From: Phialocephala subalpina
Lineage: Eukaryota; Ascomycota; Leotiomycetes; Helotiales; Mollisiaceae
Reading direction: 5' to 3'
Length of the DNA: 64,000 bases
NCBI GenBank assembly: GCA_900073065.1
Contig: FJOG01000001.1
Span: 1,192,430 to 1,256,429 of the forward strand
The number at the start of each line of letters is the position of its first letter. The first letter of the stretch is position 1. The notes under the pieces are model-generated. The model saw nothing but the letters and a program-made list of their open reading frames with translations, had not been told where the DNA came from and made no database searches. A program made the position numbers and the translations under genes. Below are positions 1 through 11,540 of this stretch, piece by piece.

Positions 1-145
1 TCACACTACTTGCAGTCATCACACACACGCTGAGCTATCCGGGATTTCGACCAAGATCACTACGATCGAGGTTCTTTCATGAAAGACTGCACTTAATGCA
101 GGTCTAGGTCTATTGCGAGTAATTGAACGAAAAGGCTCTGCCACA

Positions 146-1055
146 CTACTTCTCCGTCTCCTCTTGCTCATCTGTGCTTCCAATCTTCATAAGCTCATGA
201 TCAACTGCTTGGCCTGTGGGATGACTCTTGTCACCCTTGGCTCTCTGCTCGATGATTCTGACCATGTTTGCCAGGTCCTTGATATGCTCATCTCCACTCT
301 CGGAACTTAAATTGTCCAAAGCAACGTCCAAACTCAAAAGATAGTCAATGTTGGGTCCACTGGGACCAACACTTCTGTATATATGCTCTGCTAGCTTCTG
401 CGGGTCCTGAGGGCCCATGAACTGATCATTGTCCGGCGTTCCAATATAAACCAACGTCCGAATCGTCGTGGATCCATCACTTGGATAGAATGGTGTATAA
501 TGGATCGTGTAACCGTTGATCTCTCGAATATCAAGGTACTCTCGAACCTCTGCGACTTTTTCGGCTTGTATCCTATACGCTGTTCCCCAGACTTTGTCGG
601 ATCCAGAAGGATGATGATCGTTCAGCGTTTCCCAGAATGATCGTTCGATCAATGTTACGACTCGTCCTGGTGCTTCCGGAGTTCCTCTATGGTCCTGGCT
701 TGACTTGTTGTCAGCAAAGGCACAGAGAATCATGCGAACTGCCTCCTGCTTACCTGGCCTGGATTATCCATAAGCTGCGGTCGTCTCATGTTGAGTTTTC
801 GGAATACAAACCTGCCAGAATCGACGTACGTATCCTGTTACATAGCCGGGAATCCGTCTGTCCTTGCATTGTTCAGTGAGGCGGATTGGGAGAATTTGAT
901 TCTAGAAAAGACGTACGAAGTGAGGTGGGGGTTTCCATATTAAGGATCTAGTAAAATTTTGTTAGTGGAGGTACGATTTGTGGGTCAGGAGGTCTTGCGT
1001 ACCCATATCCGAATAACCAGAACTCCGAGTTGGATTCTGGAGTAGCGACTGTCAT
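146..1055 (-). CDS. ChaC-type gamma-glutamylcyclotransferase (glutathione-specific)
   Basis: Predicted to cleave glutathione to 5-oxoproline and Cys-Gly in the cytosol (known for the ChaC family). Four exons: 1055-1003, 947-917, 862-812 and 703-146, giving 230 aa, the usual ChaC size; all junctions keep phase. The start is the ATG at 1055, 12 residues before WLFGYG. The family motifs are rebuilt only by splicing: YGSLIWKPPPHF across introns 1 and 2, then RRIPGYVTGYVRRFWQ in a 51-nt exon, then DHRGTPEAPGRVV, whose Glu is the expected catalytic acid, and GYxxxY-like positions before SGPNIDYLLSL. The C-terminal ~60 residues are charged and variable. It is divergently placed with the EF-hand gene starting at 1550. 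Family assignment is firm; the substrate is inferred. Confidence 0.93.
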
Positions 1056-1549
1056 GTTGAGAAGACAGGAATCACAGAGAATGCGGTGTGCTGGTTTTTG
1101 ACCGTGAATAAAGTCGGTGGAGGAGTCCCCAGTGATTGGAACCGAGGATCTTGGCAAAATGACTTTGGTGGACAACACCCGGTCAAGGCATCGCTGTCAA
1201 GTCAAGCTCAGGAACCACTCATCAAATACGTAAAACGAGCCCAATACGACGGTACGAGATAAAACCCTCCTTCAACTCGTAGCCAAGTCTCACAATCGAC
1301 TGAACATTCTCGGATCGTCACGCATCACCGTGCGCAGCTCATTTCTTGCACTGCCATTGTCTCAGACCCAGCGGATTCTCGGTCCAAGCCTGTGCCCGCC
1401 AGCCTGGTGACGGGGCTCAGTTGACAGGACAGCTCCTCCAAACTGCCATGTCACTACTTGTTAGAGGATTCCTCTGTGCAACTTGGACCTCCACCTTCTC
1501 ACAAATATTTTAATCTTGATCTTTCCTCTTCTTTACAATATACATCAAG
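1056..1549. promoter_or_regulatory. Divergent intergenic region, ChaC / penta-EF-hand
   Basis: The 494-bp gap separates two divergent start codons, so it must hold both promoters. The last ~70 bases before 1550 form a pyrimidine-rich leader typical of fungal 5' untranslated regions. No other gene is seen. Confidence 0.5.
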
Positions 1550-2642
1550 ATGGCATACAGACAGAACTTTAATCCGGATTCTTTGCCTGCGTAAGTCCTC
1601 TTGCTGTGTCCACTCTGTACCTACAATAGCTTAGCTGACCATCTACAGATTCGCAGAGCCAGAACGGGTATGAATCATAAGTCCTGCCAGCAAGCAAGCT
1701 GTATACTGAACCCAGATCGCAGAAACACAGCAACAACACTCCCTCCTCATCCTCTACCCCGCAATACAGCCAACCCCCACCACAACAACACCAACAATCA
1801 TACTCGAAACCCCCTCCTCCGCTCCCCACCGACCACCAAGGAGGTGGACGACGACTCTCCCCTCAAGGGCCACCACACGGATACGGTACTCCCCCTCCAA
1901 ACCGCGGGTATGCTTCTCCTCCACCGGGACAATATGGTACTGGTAGACCTGGGCCTGGAGGTCGACCTCCGCCTATGTCGAGACCGCCTCCTTCTCCTGC
2001 ACCGCCAGCTGGTGCGGATCCAGCTCTTTGGCCGCTGTTTAAGGCTGTTGATAAGGAAGGTAAATACTCTTCCTGCGAAGTTGAAAATGGGAGGTGAAGA
2101 AAGGGATGCTGATGAAAAACAGGAACCGGCCACCTAACAGAAAAAGAACTCCGCGCCGCCCTTGTAAACGGCGACTGGACCTCCTTCGACCCCCACACCG
2201 TCAAAATGATGATCCGCATGTTCGACACCGACCGCAGCGGCACCATCGGCTTCGAAGAATTCTGCGGACTCTGGGGTTTCCTCGCCGCTTGGCGATCCCT
2301 ATTTGACAGATTCGACATCGATCGTTCAGGGAATATTTCTTTGGATGAGTATACGAATGCGTTGGTGGCGTTTGGGTATAGATTGAGTGCCAGCTTTGTG
2401 GATACGCTGTTTAGGACGTATGATAAGAGAGGGGAGGGGGCGATTAGTTTTGATTTGTTTGTGCAGAGTTGTATTAGTTTGAAGAGGATGACGGATGTTT
2501 TTAAGAAGTATGATGATGATAGGGATGGGTATATAACTTTGAGTTTGTGAGTTTCCCTTCCGAGAAAGTGAGGGGGGTTAGGAAGGGTTTGCTAATGATA
2601 AATAGTGAGGATTTCTTGACGGAAATCATAAGACAGAAATAA
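1550..2642 (+). CDS. Penta-EF-hand calcium-binding protein (peflin/ALG-2 type)
   Basis: Five exons (1550-1590, 1649-1667, 1723-2059, 2123-2546, 2606-2642) give 285 aa. Residues ~20-130 are a Pro/Gln/Gly/Tyr-rich tail, typical of the peflin branch. The PEF domain follows: VDKEGTGHLTEKEL (EF1), FDTDRSGTIGFEEF (EF2), FDIDRSGNISLDEY (EF3), a degenerate loop at TYDKRGEGAISFDLF (EF4), and YDDDRDGYITLSFEDF (EF5). An unspliced reading stops after YITLSL; the GTGAGT donor at 2547 and TAG acceptor at 2605 restore the normal ending FEDFLTEIIRQK. Fungal homologues are calcium-sensing adaptors that bind membranes or partner proteins; the partner here is not visible. EF2 and EF3 keep good DxDxSG loops, so calcium binding is expected. 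Confidence 0.93.
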
Positions 2643-3998
2643 GGAAGGTAATAACTGGCACTGGTTGGAGGCAAAGTGATCCAACCTCGTACGGTTCTTT
2701 TACAATTTTCTGCGTTAATGCATGCGTTGATATTTAGGACCTCTTCATAGACAATACGATACCCAAAAGGCCTCTCACATGTTCAGCTTTCGACCACTTG
2801 GCTGCGAATGTCTGTCTTTCGAGATCTCGTCTCAGCTGGAGAGGCGCCATGTACAATATTTAGGGTTCCTCGGGACATTGCCCTTCAAGTGAGGCCAGAC
2901 ATTGTTCATGAACCGTTCAGACATTGGATTGTTTCTCGTTCTTCGAAAGCGAATTGAACAACAACTCGAGTCTTTTGACTTTTGGTACCTGCACGGAAAG
3001 TCGGACATTCACATATCGGATTCTGCTGCAATTTCAGATATTGAAATATACTGTATCTTATCCTTGAAAAACATTGTTTCCCATCTGCAGCCTTACGAAA
3101 CTCCCGAAATTTATTCGCACTATTTCATATACTGGCAGCACTCAGGGGCTACTCGTTCCTGAGAACAAAGTTACACAAATATCTTCAATTTATCCATCCC
3201 GCTCTCAACTGCTATCTTTATCTCGAATGTCCCCTCAGCTGGGGGGCAGAGGGGCAGATCAATCGGTCCTTCGCCTCAAAGCAGCCCCTCGCTCCGTGCC
3301 GAGCCAAGCCACAATACTGAACCGCGATACGGCATACGAATCCGACCCCAGGCACCAAGTCTCCATCTTCACTCACCGAACTGCTTCAGCAATCTTGACG
3401 CCCAGCTCCGTCACACAACCTTTAAACCTCCTTAAACCGTCTCTCAAAATCGCCCGACTTCTCCCATCCCAAGGAAAGTTTCGAGCAATGAGAAAGGCGA
3501 TTGGGGTTGCCAAGAAACGGGCATCAGCCCTATGAGTCCTTCCGCTTACGGACCCCAAAGCTGAAGTCGTAATTAGCCAATGGGAGAGAAGGATTAGGTG
3601 ATGAACTCCTCGGAGGGACCTTGCAGGTGGGGTGAAGGGGAAGAGAATGTCATTCGTCGCTGACGTGAGGCGCAATCGCAATCGCAGCCGCCGAGATGAG
3701 CAGAGCTGAAGCTGAAATGTGACCTTTCTCTCAAGGAGGGTGAGGATGGTGAGGTGAGAGCCTGGGGGATTGCGGCGTAGAGGTGTGGTGGGTTGTGTCC
3801 TTCTTATTGTTAGCCTTATTCCTTCTTCCTCTTTCTTATTCCTCTTCTATAATACTCTTCTTGCTATTTCATTTCGCACTTATGCAATTCCTTTGCTTCC
3901 CTCAGGCAGTAGATTTCTGCAAACGTGTTTTCAAACCCTCCCAATCGAACACTAAAGTTACCAAACCACAGCCTCGTCCTACCACCAAATCCAGCAAG
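2643..3998. other. Intergenic region upstream of the flavoenzyme gene
   Basis: This 1.36-kb gap contains the 3' flank of the EF-hand gene and the leader of the next. Open frames such as 3074-3535 have no recognisable domain. A frame from 3783 runs in phase into the flavoenzyme and would add a hydrophobic stretch. Its CT-rich base composition suggests it is 5' untranslated sequence, but a longer N-terminus cannot be excluded. Confidence 0.4.
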
Positions 3999-6731
3999 AT
4001 GGCGACCTCAACCACTGCTCCATCAACCTCAGCAGCCTCAATTGTTCCCTCTAAACCCATCAAACGACTCGATGAACTCCTCCCTCTTCCTCCAAAAGAG
4101 AACTTGACTACAAACTTCATTCTCGAAGAGATCATCGCCCAGATCCATCTTATTGGGGACCAATTCCCTTTGATTGATATCCCTCTTTTGAGACAGCATC
4201 TTTGGGACATCAAGAACAAGAAAGTTGATCCTGAGATCCATCTTCGTGGTTTCCTCAAAGTCTTCCAAAACACGAAGGTGTACAAAGATGCCTATGAGGA
4301 GTTGGATGATGGCATGAAGAGGAGTTTGGATATTTTTATTAACGGAGGAACGGAACAAGAGGTGTTGGCTGCCAGGGAGGAAGGCGGGAAAGATGGGTTT
4401 GTGTTGCCGCCTAGTCCGGCTGTGAAGAACCATTTTAGGGAGTTGAGGGAAAGGATTGATGAGGTGGTGCATCATGGACATGAGCACCATGAGCATACCA
4501 ACGGACATGTCAATGGGGTTAATGGCACGAATGGGGTTGTAACCAACGGATTGGTGAAGAAGGTGGAAGAGAAGGCTGTTGAGACGAAGGAAGGGTTGCC
4601 GAGGATCTTTGAGGATGAGGAGGAGACGAGGACTATGGAGGTGAGTTATCCAGTTCTTTCTTGGCACTCTGGAGGATGTTGGGGTTAAGTTGCTCCTTGG
4701 AACATCAACCAAGATCAAGGGATCTCTCAGATTGTGTTTCATTCTCGGACATTCAACTCCTTCCGCCCCCGCCCCACTCCACATCAATCCATCTAACAAC
4801 CAACACAGGTCTACGCCCAAGCCCCCTTCCACAACTGGGGCCTCTCACAATCCAACACACCCCTCTACACCTTCGTCCCTAAGACCGTCTTCGGGCTCTC
4901 CAACCTCGTGAAATACGCCTCCGCCCAAGGTTTCCGAATCCGCTGTGCCGGCTACCGCCACTCCTGGTCCTCCATTTTCTCCGCTGATAAACAGATCCTC
5001 GTCTCCCTGTTGAATCTTGAATCTGTGACTAAGATTCCTGATGCTATGAGTATTACTAAGCAAGATGGGGTGCAAGCGATGGGAGAAGGAGAAGTGGTAG
5101 AGGGGAATGAGTTTATGGGTATTGAGTTGGTAAGTAGTGTTGGGGGTGAGGGGAAGGGGGATGCGGAGATTAAGGCGGTGGATGGGAAGCAGTTGTGTAG
5201 GGTGGGAGTGTCGGTGACGAATGAGCAGTTTAGGAGGTGGGCTGTTAAGGGAAATAAGTGGACGCTGCCGGTTGATGTTATTTTGGTTGAGTGAGTATCC
5301 CTTTTTCTTTCTCGCTTATCGCAGATTGTCGGTACCAAAGAGAGATGTTAGACTCCGGGGCATGTTACTGGACAAGAACTGACATTCGAACAGAGTCACT
5401 TTCGGAGGTGTCAACGGTCCTATCTGCCACGGAGCAGGTCGCCAAAACAAGACAGTGAACGACTACGTCCGAGCCGTCGAGTACATCGATTGCAACGGTG
5501 TTCCACGCCTCATTACTTCACCCGACCACCTCAAAGCAGCAGCCGGCCACTTCGGTCTCCTCGGCATCGTCACCCACATCACATTCGAACTCGACCCAAT
5601 GTCCTACGCTATCCTGTCCCCAGTCAAGCCAGACATCGGTCTCGCCATCCCTCCTCTCCACCGAAAAGACATCCCCATAGCCCTCCGCCGCACCTGGACA
5701 GACGCCCAATACGCGTCCTCCCTCGTTGATTTCGAAAAGCGAGCAAAGGATGACTACTACTCCGAATGGTTCTGGTTCACGCGCTCCCAACAAGCTTGGG
5801 TCAATACCTGGAATCCCGTATCTTCTTCTGCAGGAGCGGTCGAGTATCCAAGTCCGTTCTTGACGTTTATGCAATGGGTTGAGGGATGGCTGGGACAGGT
5901 TATTACGAACAATCCTATTTTCGAGGAATTCCCGGGACGTTGGCAGGCTGCGATCTTGTCTACGTTGGGGATGGTTAATTTACCGCCTTTTAAATTTTCT
6001 GAGTATGAACAGAAGGAGACGGATCTCATCAAATGCGCTCTTCCCAATGCTTTGCATTTCCGACGAGGGATTCAGAATATGAGGGTTCGAGATTTGGAGT
6101 TCCAGATTCCGATTCCGGCGAAGAAGGGGAAGGATGAGCCGGACTTCGATGTGGTGAGGAAGGCGTGGTGGGATATCATTAATCTTTGTTATGAGGATGA
6201 TGATTGTCCGATGAGATTGACGTTGGAGATGAGAATTATGGGCGGAAGTGATCTGATTATGGCGCCTCAACACGGAAATAGGTGGGGCACGGCGAGTATT
6301 GAGGTGTTGAGTATTATGGATGCTGTTGGGGATAATGAGTGGCTTCCTTTCTTGCAGAGGGTTGCGGATCTTTGGTTGAGTTATAAGGATGCGGATGGCG
6401 CGTTGTTGAATGTTAGGCCACATTGGGCGAAGGAGTGGTGAGTTGAGAGCCCCTTTTATTTAGCCGAGCAAGCGCGTCGAGGATACCTCCTTCTCGAACT
6501 CGATTGAAGTTTGAAGGCAGATGAGTCGCTGTGTGCTAACGCAGGAGCAGGGAACAAGTCAACATGCGCGGTCTTCCAGCACGTCAGTATCTTAAGGAAC
6601 ACGCGTACAAAGACGCCATTCCCGAGTTCAAATCTGTGCTTGCAGATATTGGAAAGGGTCAAGGATGGGAGTTGAAGGATATTCAAGCGAGATTCTCGAA
6701 TGAGCTTTGGGATTATATGGTTTATTCTTGA
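3999..6731 (+). CDS. FAD-linked aldonolactone-oxidase-like protein with N-terminal extra domain
   Basis: Four exons (3999-4640, 4809-5290, 5394-6437, 6545-6731) give 784 aa. The start has a good context (AAGATGG). Residues 1-~165 form a separate mostly helical region (KPIKRLDELLPLPP onward) with no domain I recognise. A His/Asn/Gly-rich linker at ~165-190 follows (HHGHEHHEHTNGHVNG). From residue 215 comes a VAO/FAD_binding_4-type module: AQAPFHNWG, CAGYRHSWS (its His is the likely flavin attachment site), and FGGVNGPICHGAGRQNKT. The C-terminal domain ends with RPHWAKEW, the HWxK signature of D-arabinono-1,4-lactone and L-gulonolactone oxidases. Related enzymes oxidise sugar lactones with O2. 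The substrate here is unknown, and the protein is longer than ALO (~500-550 aa), so it is probably a paralogue and not the canonical enzyme. Confidence 0.85.
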
Positions 6732-7195
6732 ACATACGCGAGAATGGTGTGAGAAAAAGGATTGGATTCGGATTAGACAGTGTAGGATAAGAACTGTTAT
6801 CGTGGAGTTTGAGGAAATAGCGGTGCTGGATGGGTCTTTCCTTCCTTCCTGGGTTTTCGTCAGGCTATCTGTCATTCAATAAACTTTTCTATATGTTCCA
6901 TCCTAAACATCACTTCGAAAGTACAAAAAGAGTCACTGAGGCTACGTGAGATTTGCCAGCGAATACTCATTGCCATATGTCGCCGAGTACAGTGCAGCTG
7001 CATGGTGGAGGCAGTATCCGTCTGCCTCGCGATGCACCTGGCGCTCATGCACACCACGCAAAATAACCCACCTGACAGAGACTCTACACCAGTTTTTCGA
7101 CGAGATTAATCTTTTCCATCATATCTTCTCTCAATACTCTATATCTATCACCTTCTCACCAGCTTTGTTGTTATACCCGCGCCAAGCCCTCAAAG
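6732..7195 (+). promoter_or_regulatory. Presumed original promoter and leader of the NLR gene
   Basis: The region between the flavoenzyme stop and the ATG at 7196 ends in a pyrimidine-rich stretch (about 7090-7170) like leaders elsewhere in the window. This supports 7196 as the NLR start codon before the element inserted. Confidence 0.5.
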
Positions 7196-10100
7196 ATGCC
7201 CCTGGATCTGTGACCGTCAATTCATCAGCCCTACTAATTCATCAGATCAATTAGCGATTTTGAAATACGTAATAATTCATGAGCTATATACACAATTTCA
7301 TCAGAATCTAGCGATTTTATAAAATTCCATATAAACTCATTAATTCCAATTAAAACTTATGAATTTGCATAGTAATTTATGAATTTACATAGGAATTAAT
7401 AAGTTTATATAAGAATTCATGAATCTTTATATACAAACTTATAGTTTATTATACAAATTCATAAGTTATTATATTAGTTCATAAATTTATATAAAAAATA
7501 ATCACATGATTTATACCCCAAAAATAAAGTTATATTATCGGAGGTTTAAATGTCAGTGGCTATAAAGAAGTAAAACCTTTAACTAAGGTCAAAGTATACA
7601 CTCACACTTCAAATGAAGCTATTCCCAACTATCTAAATCTCTTAATTAATGCAACTCCCTTAAAACTTTAAGCTTTCTTAGCCATCTTGATTAAACGAGT
7701 ATTTCTCTTGGGCTTAGTAGTTTTGGCTGTTTTCTTTATAACCGCCACTTGTTCTTTCTCCTCTTCCTCTTCCAAAGCCTTTGTAGCTTTCCTCTTTGCC
7801 TTGAGAGCCTTCGTAGCCTCTTTACTAGCCGTTTAAAGAGAGGTTATAGTACTACGACCGTTCATAAGCTGAATAGCCTTAGGGAAAGTAATGCGGGAGG
7901 CGTCATTTAATAGAAATTTTAGAATAAGAGCCTCAAAAGTTACAGGAGATTCGGCAGAAAAAATGGGAAACGGGGTAAATAGGGGGGCTAGAAGACGGAA
8001 AAGCCTCCCTCCCGTCGATCTATTTAAACAATTAATTATCGTCACTCTTATTCCAGCTGATCAAAACTCGTTTATAAATTATATGATAGCTCATAAGGGG
8101 TTGTGATATCTGTTGGATTTGCATATGAATTCATGAGCTAGTACCGACTTACCAATTGACGGTCATAGATCCCCTGTCAGCATTGTCGGTCGTCGCCTCC
8201 GCGGTCCAATTCATCGACTTCAGCATCAAAATTATCTCTAAAGGACAGCGTCTCTACCATTCTACTACCGGCGCACTCTCAGAAAATGATAAGACGGAGA
8301 CTGTGACAAAACGCCTGAAAGAACTTGCACAGGGTCTACAGGCTCCATTACAGTCCAGTAACACAGCAAGCAATGAAGAGAGCGCATTGAAGGACATTGC
8401 CCAAGAATGTCTCAGTACGGCACGTAAGCTCATCCAAGAGCTTGAAAAACTCAAGGTTCCAAATGGATCGAAACATCGACGATGGAAGAGTATCCGGCAG
8501 GCGTTAAAGAGTGCCTGGTCGAAGGAAAAGCTCGAGAATGTTAAGACAAGGCTTGCAGAGCTAAAAGAAGATCTCAGAACACATGTTCTGGTCTGTATGA
8601 GGTGTGTTTGAATTTTGATCAGTAGAAAGTCTTCCGAGGTCTTCGAACATCAGACTAATGTCAAACAAGAGGTCAGGTTGATATATTGTCTTTGCGGCAA
8701 GATCAACGCTTTGGTCTACTCGAAAATCAGATGCAGAAGACAATTGAAGATCTTCTTGAGAACCACAGTGCCTTCCGCCAAGAGATTCTCACACATTTGG
8801 ATGGTCTCGTTCCGAAGCAATCGCAGCATCAACGTTCCAGAGAAGAGGAAGAGAAGCTACGTTTTCGGGTCAACAACAGGATACTAAAAAGCCTACAATT
8901 CAAGGCTATGCAGTCACGATATGAAGCTATTTCCGAAGCCCATCAACGCATATTTGAATGGATCTTCCATGAGCAGTCCGGTAATGCATGGGAAAGCTAC
9001 ACACAGTGGCTTGATCGCGGTGAAGGCGTGTACTGGATTCAAGGAAAATCCGCTTCTGGGAAATCGACGTTGATGAGATTCATATCTGAAGATCATCGGA
9101 GTATGCAGTGTTTACGTACTTGGTCTGGAGAGTCGCAACTTGAGGTTGTGAAGTTCTACTTCTGGAGTGGCGATGTGGTAGAGCAACGGTCACAAATAGG
9201 CCTCTTCCGATCTTTGCTACACGAGATCCTCAGCAAGCACAAGATTTTGATCCAAAGTACTTTTCCCGCCGAGTGGGAGTCAGTCTGGGACCAAATTTAC
9301 CACCAAATCACCAGTAAGGATGGCCATGAAGGAGTCTATCTACAACCTTTGTCACTGTTCAAATTGCGGAAGGCTTTTGCAGGAGTCATCAACCAAGCTC
9401 GTTCCCAATTCCGGATATGCTTCTTCCTCGATGGCTTAGACAAGTATGATGGTGATCATGCTGAATTAGCATTGTTCTTCAATGATTTATCATTGAAGAA
9501 AAGCCATCTCAAGATCTGCCTATCAAGTCGACCTTGGCCAGTCTTCGATGATATCTTTGAGCATGCTCCAGGATTACGGCTGCAAGACTTAACCTACTCG
9601 GACATTAAGTTGTACGTGGTGGATCACCTTGGCAAGAACAAAAGGATGCTTCAACTTCAAGAAGAAGAGCCTGTAAATGCTTCCGAGATTATCGAAGAGA
9701 TTGTCCAAAAGGCATGTGGCGTCTTTTTATGGGCCAAACTTGTTGTCAAGTCCCTTATGGACGGATTAGCAAATCGCGATGGAGTCTCCCGCCTGAGGGA
9801 AATATTGGAAGCGCTTCCAACAGATTTGGAGACATTGTATGGCCAAATGCTCAACAGTATCGACACACTTTACCGAAGAGATGCATCTAAAATGTTCCAA
9901 ATGGTTCGATTTTGTCTCTCCTGCTCTATGACACATCGCCCTTTCGGTATTCCATACCTACATAAAGCACTTCTAACTTCAAGTCCACAATGACTACGGA
10001 GATAAAATATAAAGATGAGTCGACGAAAGAAGTTCTCAAGCGTTACAAGCACTATGAGAGACTGGAGACTTCCTTGAAAGCCTCTTGCAAGGGACTGCTT

Positions 10101-11207
10101 GAGGTTCCTTCAACCGCGCAAGCTGCAGCAGTCAAGAAGGCAGCCACCATCTCATTTCCACCCATAACATACATGCATCGTACTGTTAAGGACTACTTAC
10201 ATCGACCCGAAGTATTTCGAAAGTTGCTGGCGCATACGGCTGGGACAGAGCCCGAACCCCAAATAGCCCTACTAATGACTACCATTGTGGAGTTGAAAGA
10301 AAGGCGATCAGAGGATCCTTCTAACTGGCATCTCGCGATGCATGCTATTGAAATTTTGGAGCGTCTTGGTCTGGGCAATAACAACGTCCGTATTGCTCTG
10401 GCGGAAGAGCTCGATCGAGTAATGTCTCACCACTACCTCCATGGCTTGAATTGCGCGGATGCAAAATCTTTGCGGTTGCCAGACCACACTCCGCTACACT
10501 GGTCAAAGTCAAGGAAACTTCAGAACCGCCGAATGAAGCACGAAGCTCAGGGAAATGGACTGGACTTTCTACATTTCGCAGTTGAAAACAACCTAGCATG
10601 TTACGTCGATGCAAAAGTCACTCTCAACAGCTGTTTGCTAGCATCCGAGCAAGAACCTCCTCTCTTATTTCTTGCGCAGCTGACATGGACCATGGAACCG
10701 TTTCCGGACGAATACATCCCGAAAAACCATTCGCTAGAAATACTGCTAAACCATGGTGCAAATCCGAATCAGTCTTATAGAGGGCTTACTATCTGGCAGT
10801 ACATTCTTCATTGTTTGCATTCTGAGCACAGTGACTTGTCGGCGGTGTCCGAACAATTACCCAAAAAACACACGGGGATTTATGAGCGGTGGCAGCACAC
10901 CATAAAGCTCCTGCTACAACATGGCGTAGACCCGAACGTTTGCTGCTTTAGCAACAGCACTGCTTGGGATCCAATGCACGGGTATAAGCCAGGAGATAAC
11001 CATGAACCCAATAACCGGTCACTTATTAGGCAAGATCATTCGCTAAAGGCAATAATAACCGATGTTTTTAGCAAGCAGTTTCCAGAAGGAGCAATTGAAC
11101 TTTTGCAGCTTCTGGAAGCAGGGCCCCCCAATTCCAGTTCCAACTCAATTTTAAGCCATGTTTCCAATAAATTGGAATTAACTACTTTTTACTTGAATTG
11201 GCTATGA
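7196..11207 (+). pseudogene. NLR/STAND gene (N-terminal helical domain, NACHT, ankyrin-like), disrupted
   Basis: Fungal NLR-like proteins sense non-self or damage and trigger cell-death or incompatibility responses (family knowledge). Reading order: ATG CCC CTG at 7196-7204; an inserted element; TCA GCA TTG resumes at 8177 with the conserved N-terminal domain (PLSALSVVASAVQFIDF). The intron at 8602-8669 (GTGTGT donor, CTAAT branch, AAG acceptor) removes an in-frame stop. The NACHT core follows: P-loop GKSASGKST (~9050), Walker B FFLDGLDKY (~9420), LSSRPWP sensor. Coding shifts by -1 near 9980-9995, where TSSPQ meets a stop while the next frame continues to CKGLLEV and ankyrin-like HSLEILLNHGANPN and IKLLLQHGVDPN units. 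The last ~25 codons merge into repeat DNA. The N-terminal domain has no internal Met before codon 8597, so it should not be translated from the interrupted allele. Confidence 0.85.
7205..8171. mobile_element. 967-bp TIR element inserted in the NLR start region
   Basis: Ends are 18-bp inverted repeats: 7205-7222 reads GATCTGTGACCGTCAATT, and the complement of 8154-8171 matches with one mismatch. CCCTG occurs at 7200-7204 and again at 8172-8176, a 5-bp target duplication. A 3-bp duplication (CCT) with a longer repeat is an equivalent parse. The interior is very AT-rich, with many AATTCATRAG/AATTTATG-like subterminal motifs. On the minus strand, 8045 to ~7670 holds a possible protein remnant with one in-frame TAA and a Lys/Glu-rich tail. 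I cannot assign a superfamily; it looks non-autonomous. Confidence 0.85.
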
Positions 11208-11540
11208 GCTGGATTTGAATATATGTACCCAACGCAAGTCGATGCTAAGACTTTCTTTAATACTTCAATACTATTTTGCTATTTTTGGAAGTATAGAGCG
11301 AAAGGAATTTTGAATTCTGAAGAATATTATTCCAAAATAATATACCCTCACAAATTTTTCGAAGCTTAAGCTCGAAATCAAGCTTAAATTCTTAAAGTCA
11401 GGCTCAAAAACTATGATTACTTGCGAGTCTGAATTGGATTTGTCAAGTTTAAGGATTCTTAGAATTGGAATTGGAATTGGAATTGGTAATTTAAGACTTG
11501 AGTTTGAATCGATTTTGAGTTGCAATTGGAGAAATCTGTC
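11128..11540. repeat. AT-rich repeat with imperfect terminal inversion
   Basis: The NLR reading frame decays into low-complexity DNA here. The segment at 11134-11148 (CCAGTTCCAACTCAA) matches the complement of 11515-11529 at 13 of 15 positions, and AATTGG/AATTCC units recur at both ends (for example 11465-11486). It may be a second small inserted element that replaced the NLR tail. No target duplication is evident. Confidence 0.45.

Noticed and set aside
3783..3998. Longer hydrophobic N-terminus for the flavoenzyme.
   Set aside because: The composition is that of a CT-rich leader, and the ATG at 3999 has a better context. Not excluded by sequence alone.
8602..8669. Apparent nonsense and frameshift in the NLR N-terminal region.
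   Set aside because: A 68-nt intron with GTGTGT donor, CTAAT branch and AAG acceptor removes the stop and restores phase, so this is not damage.
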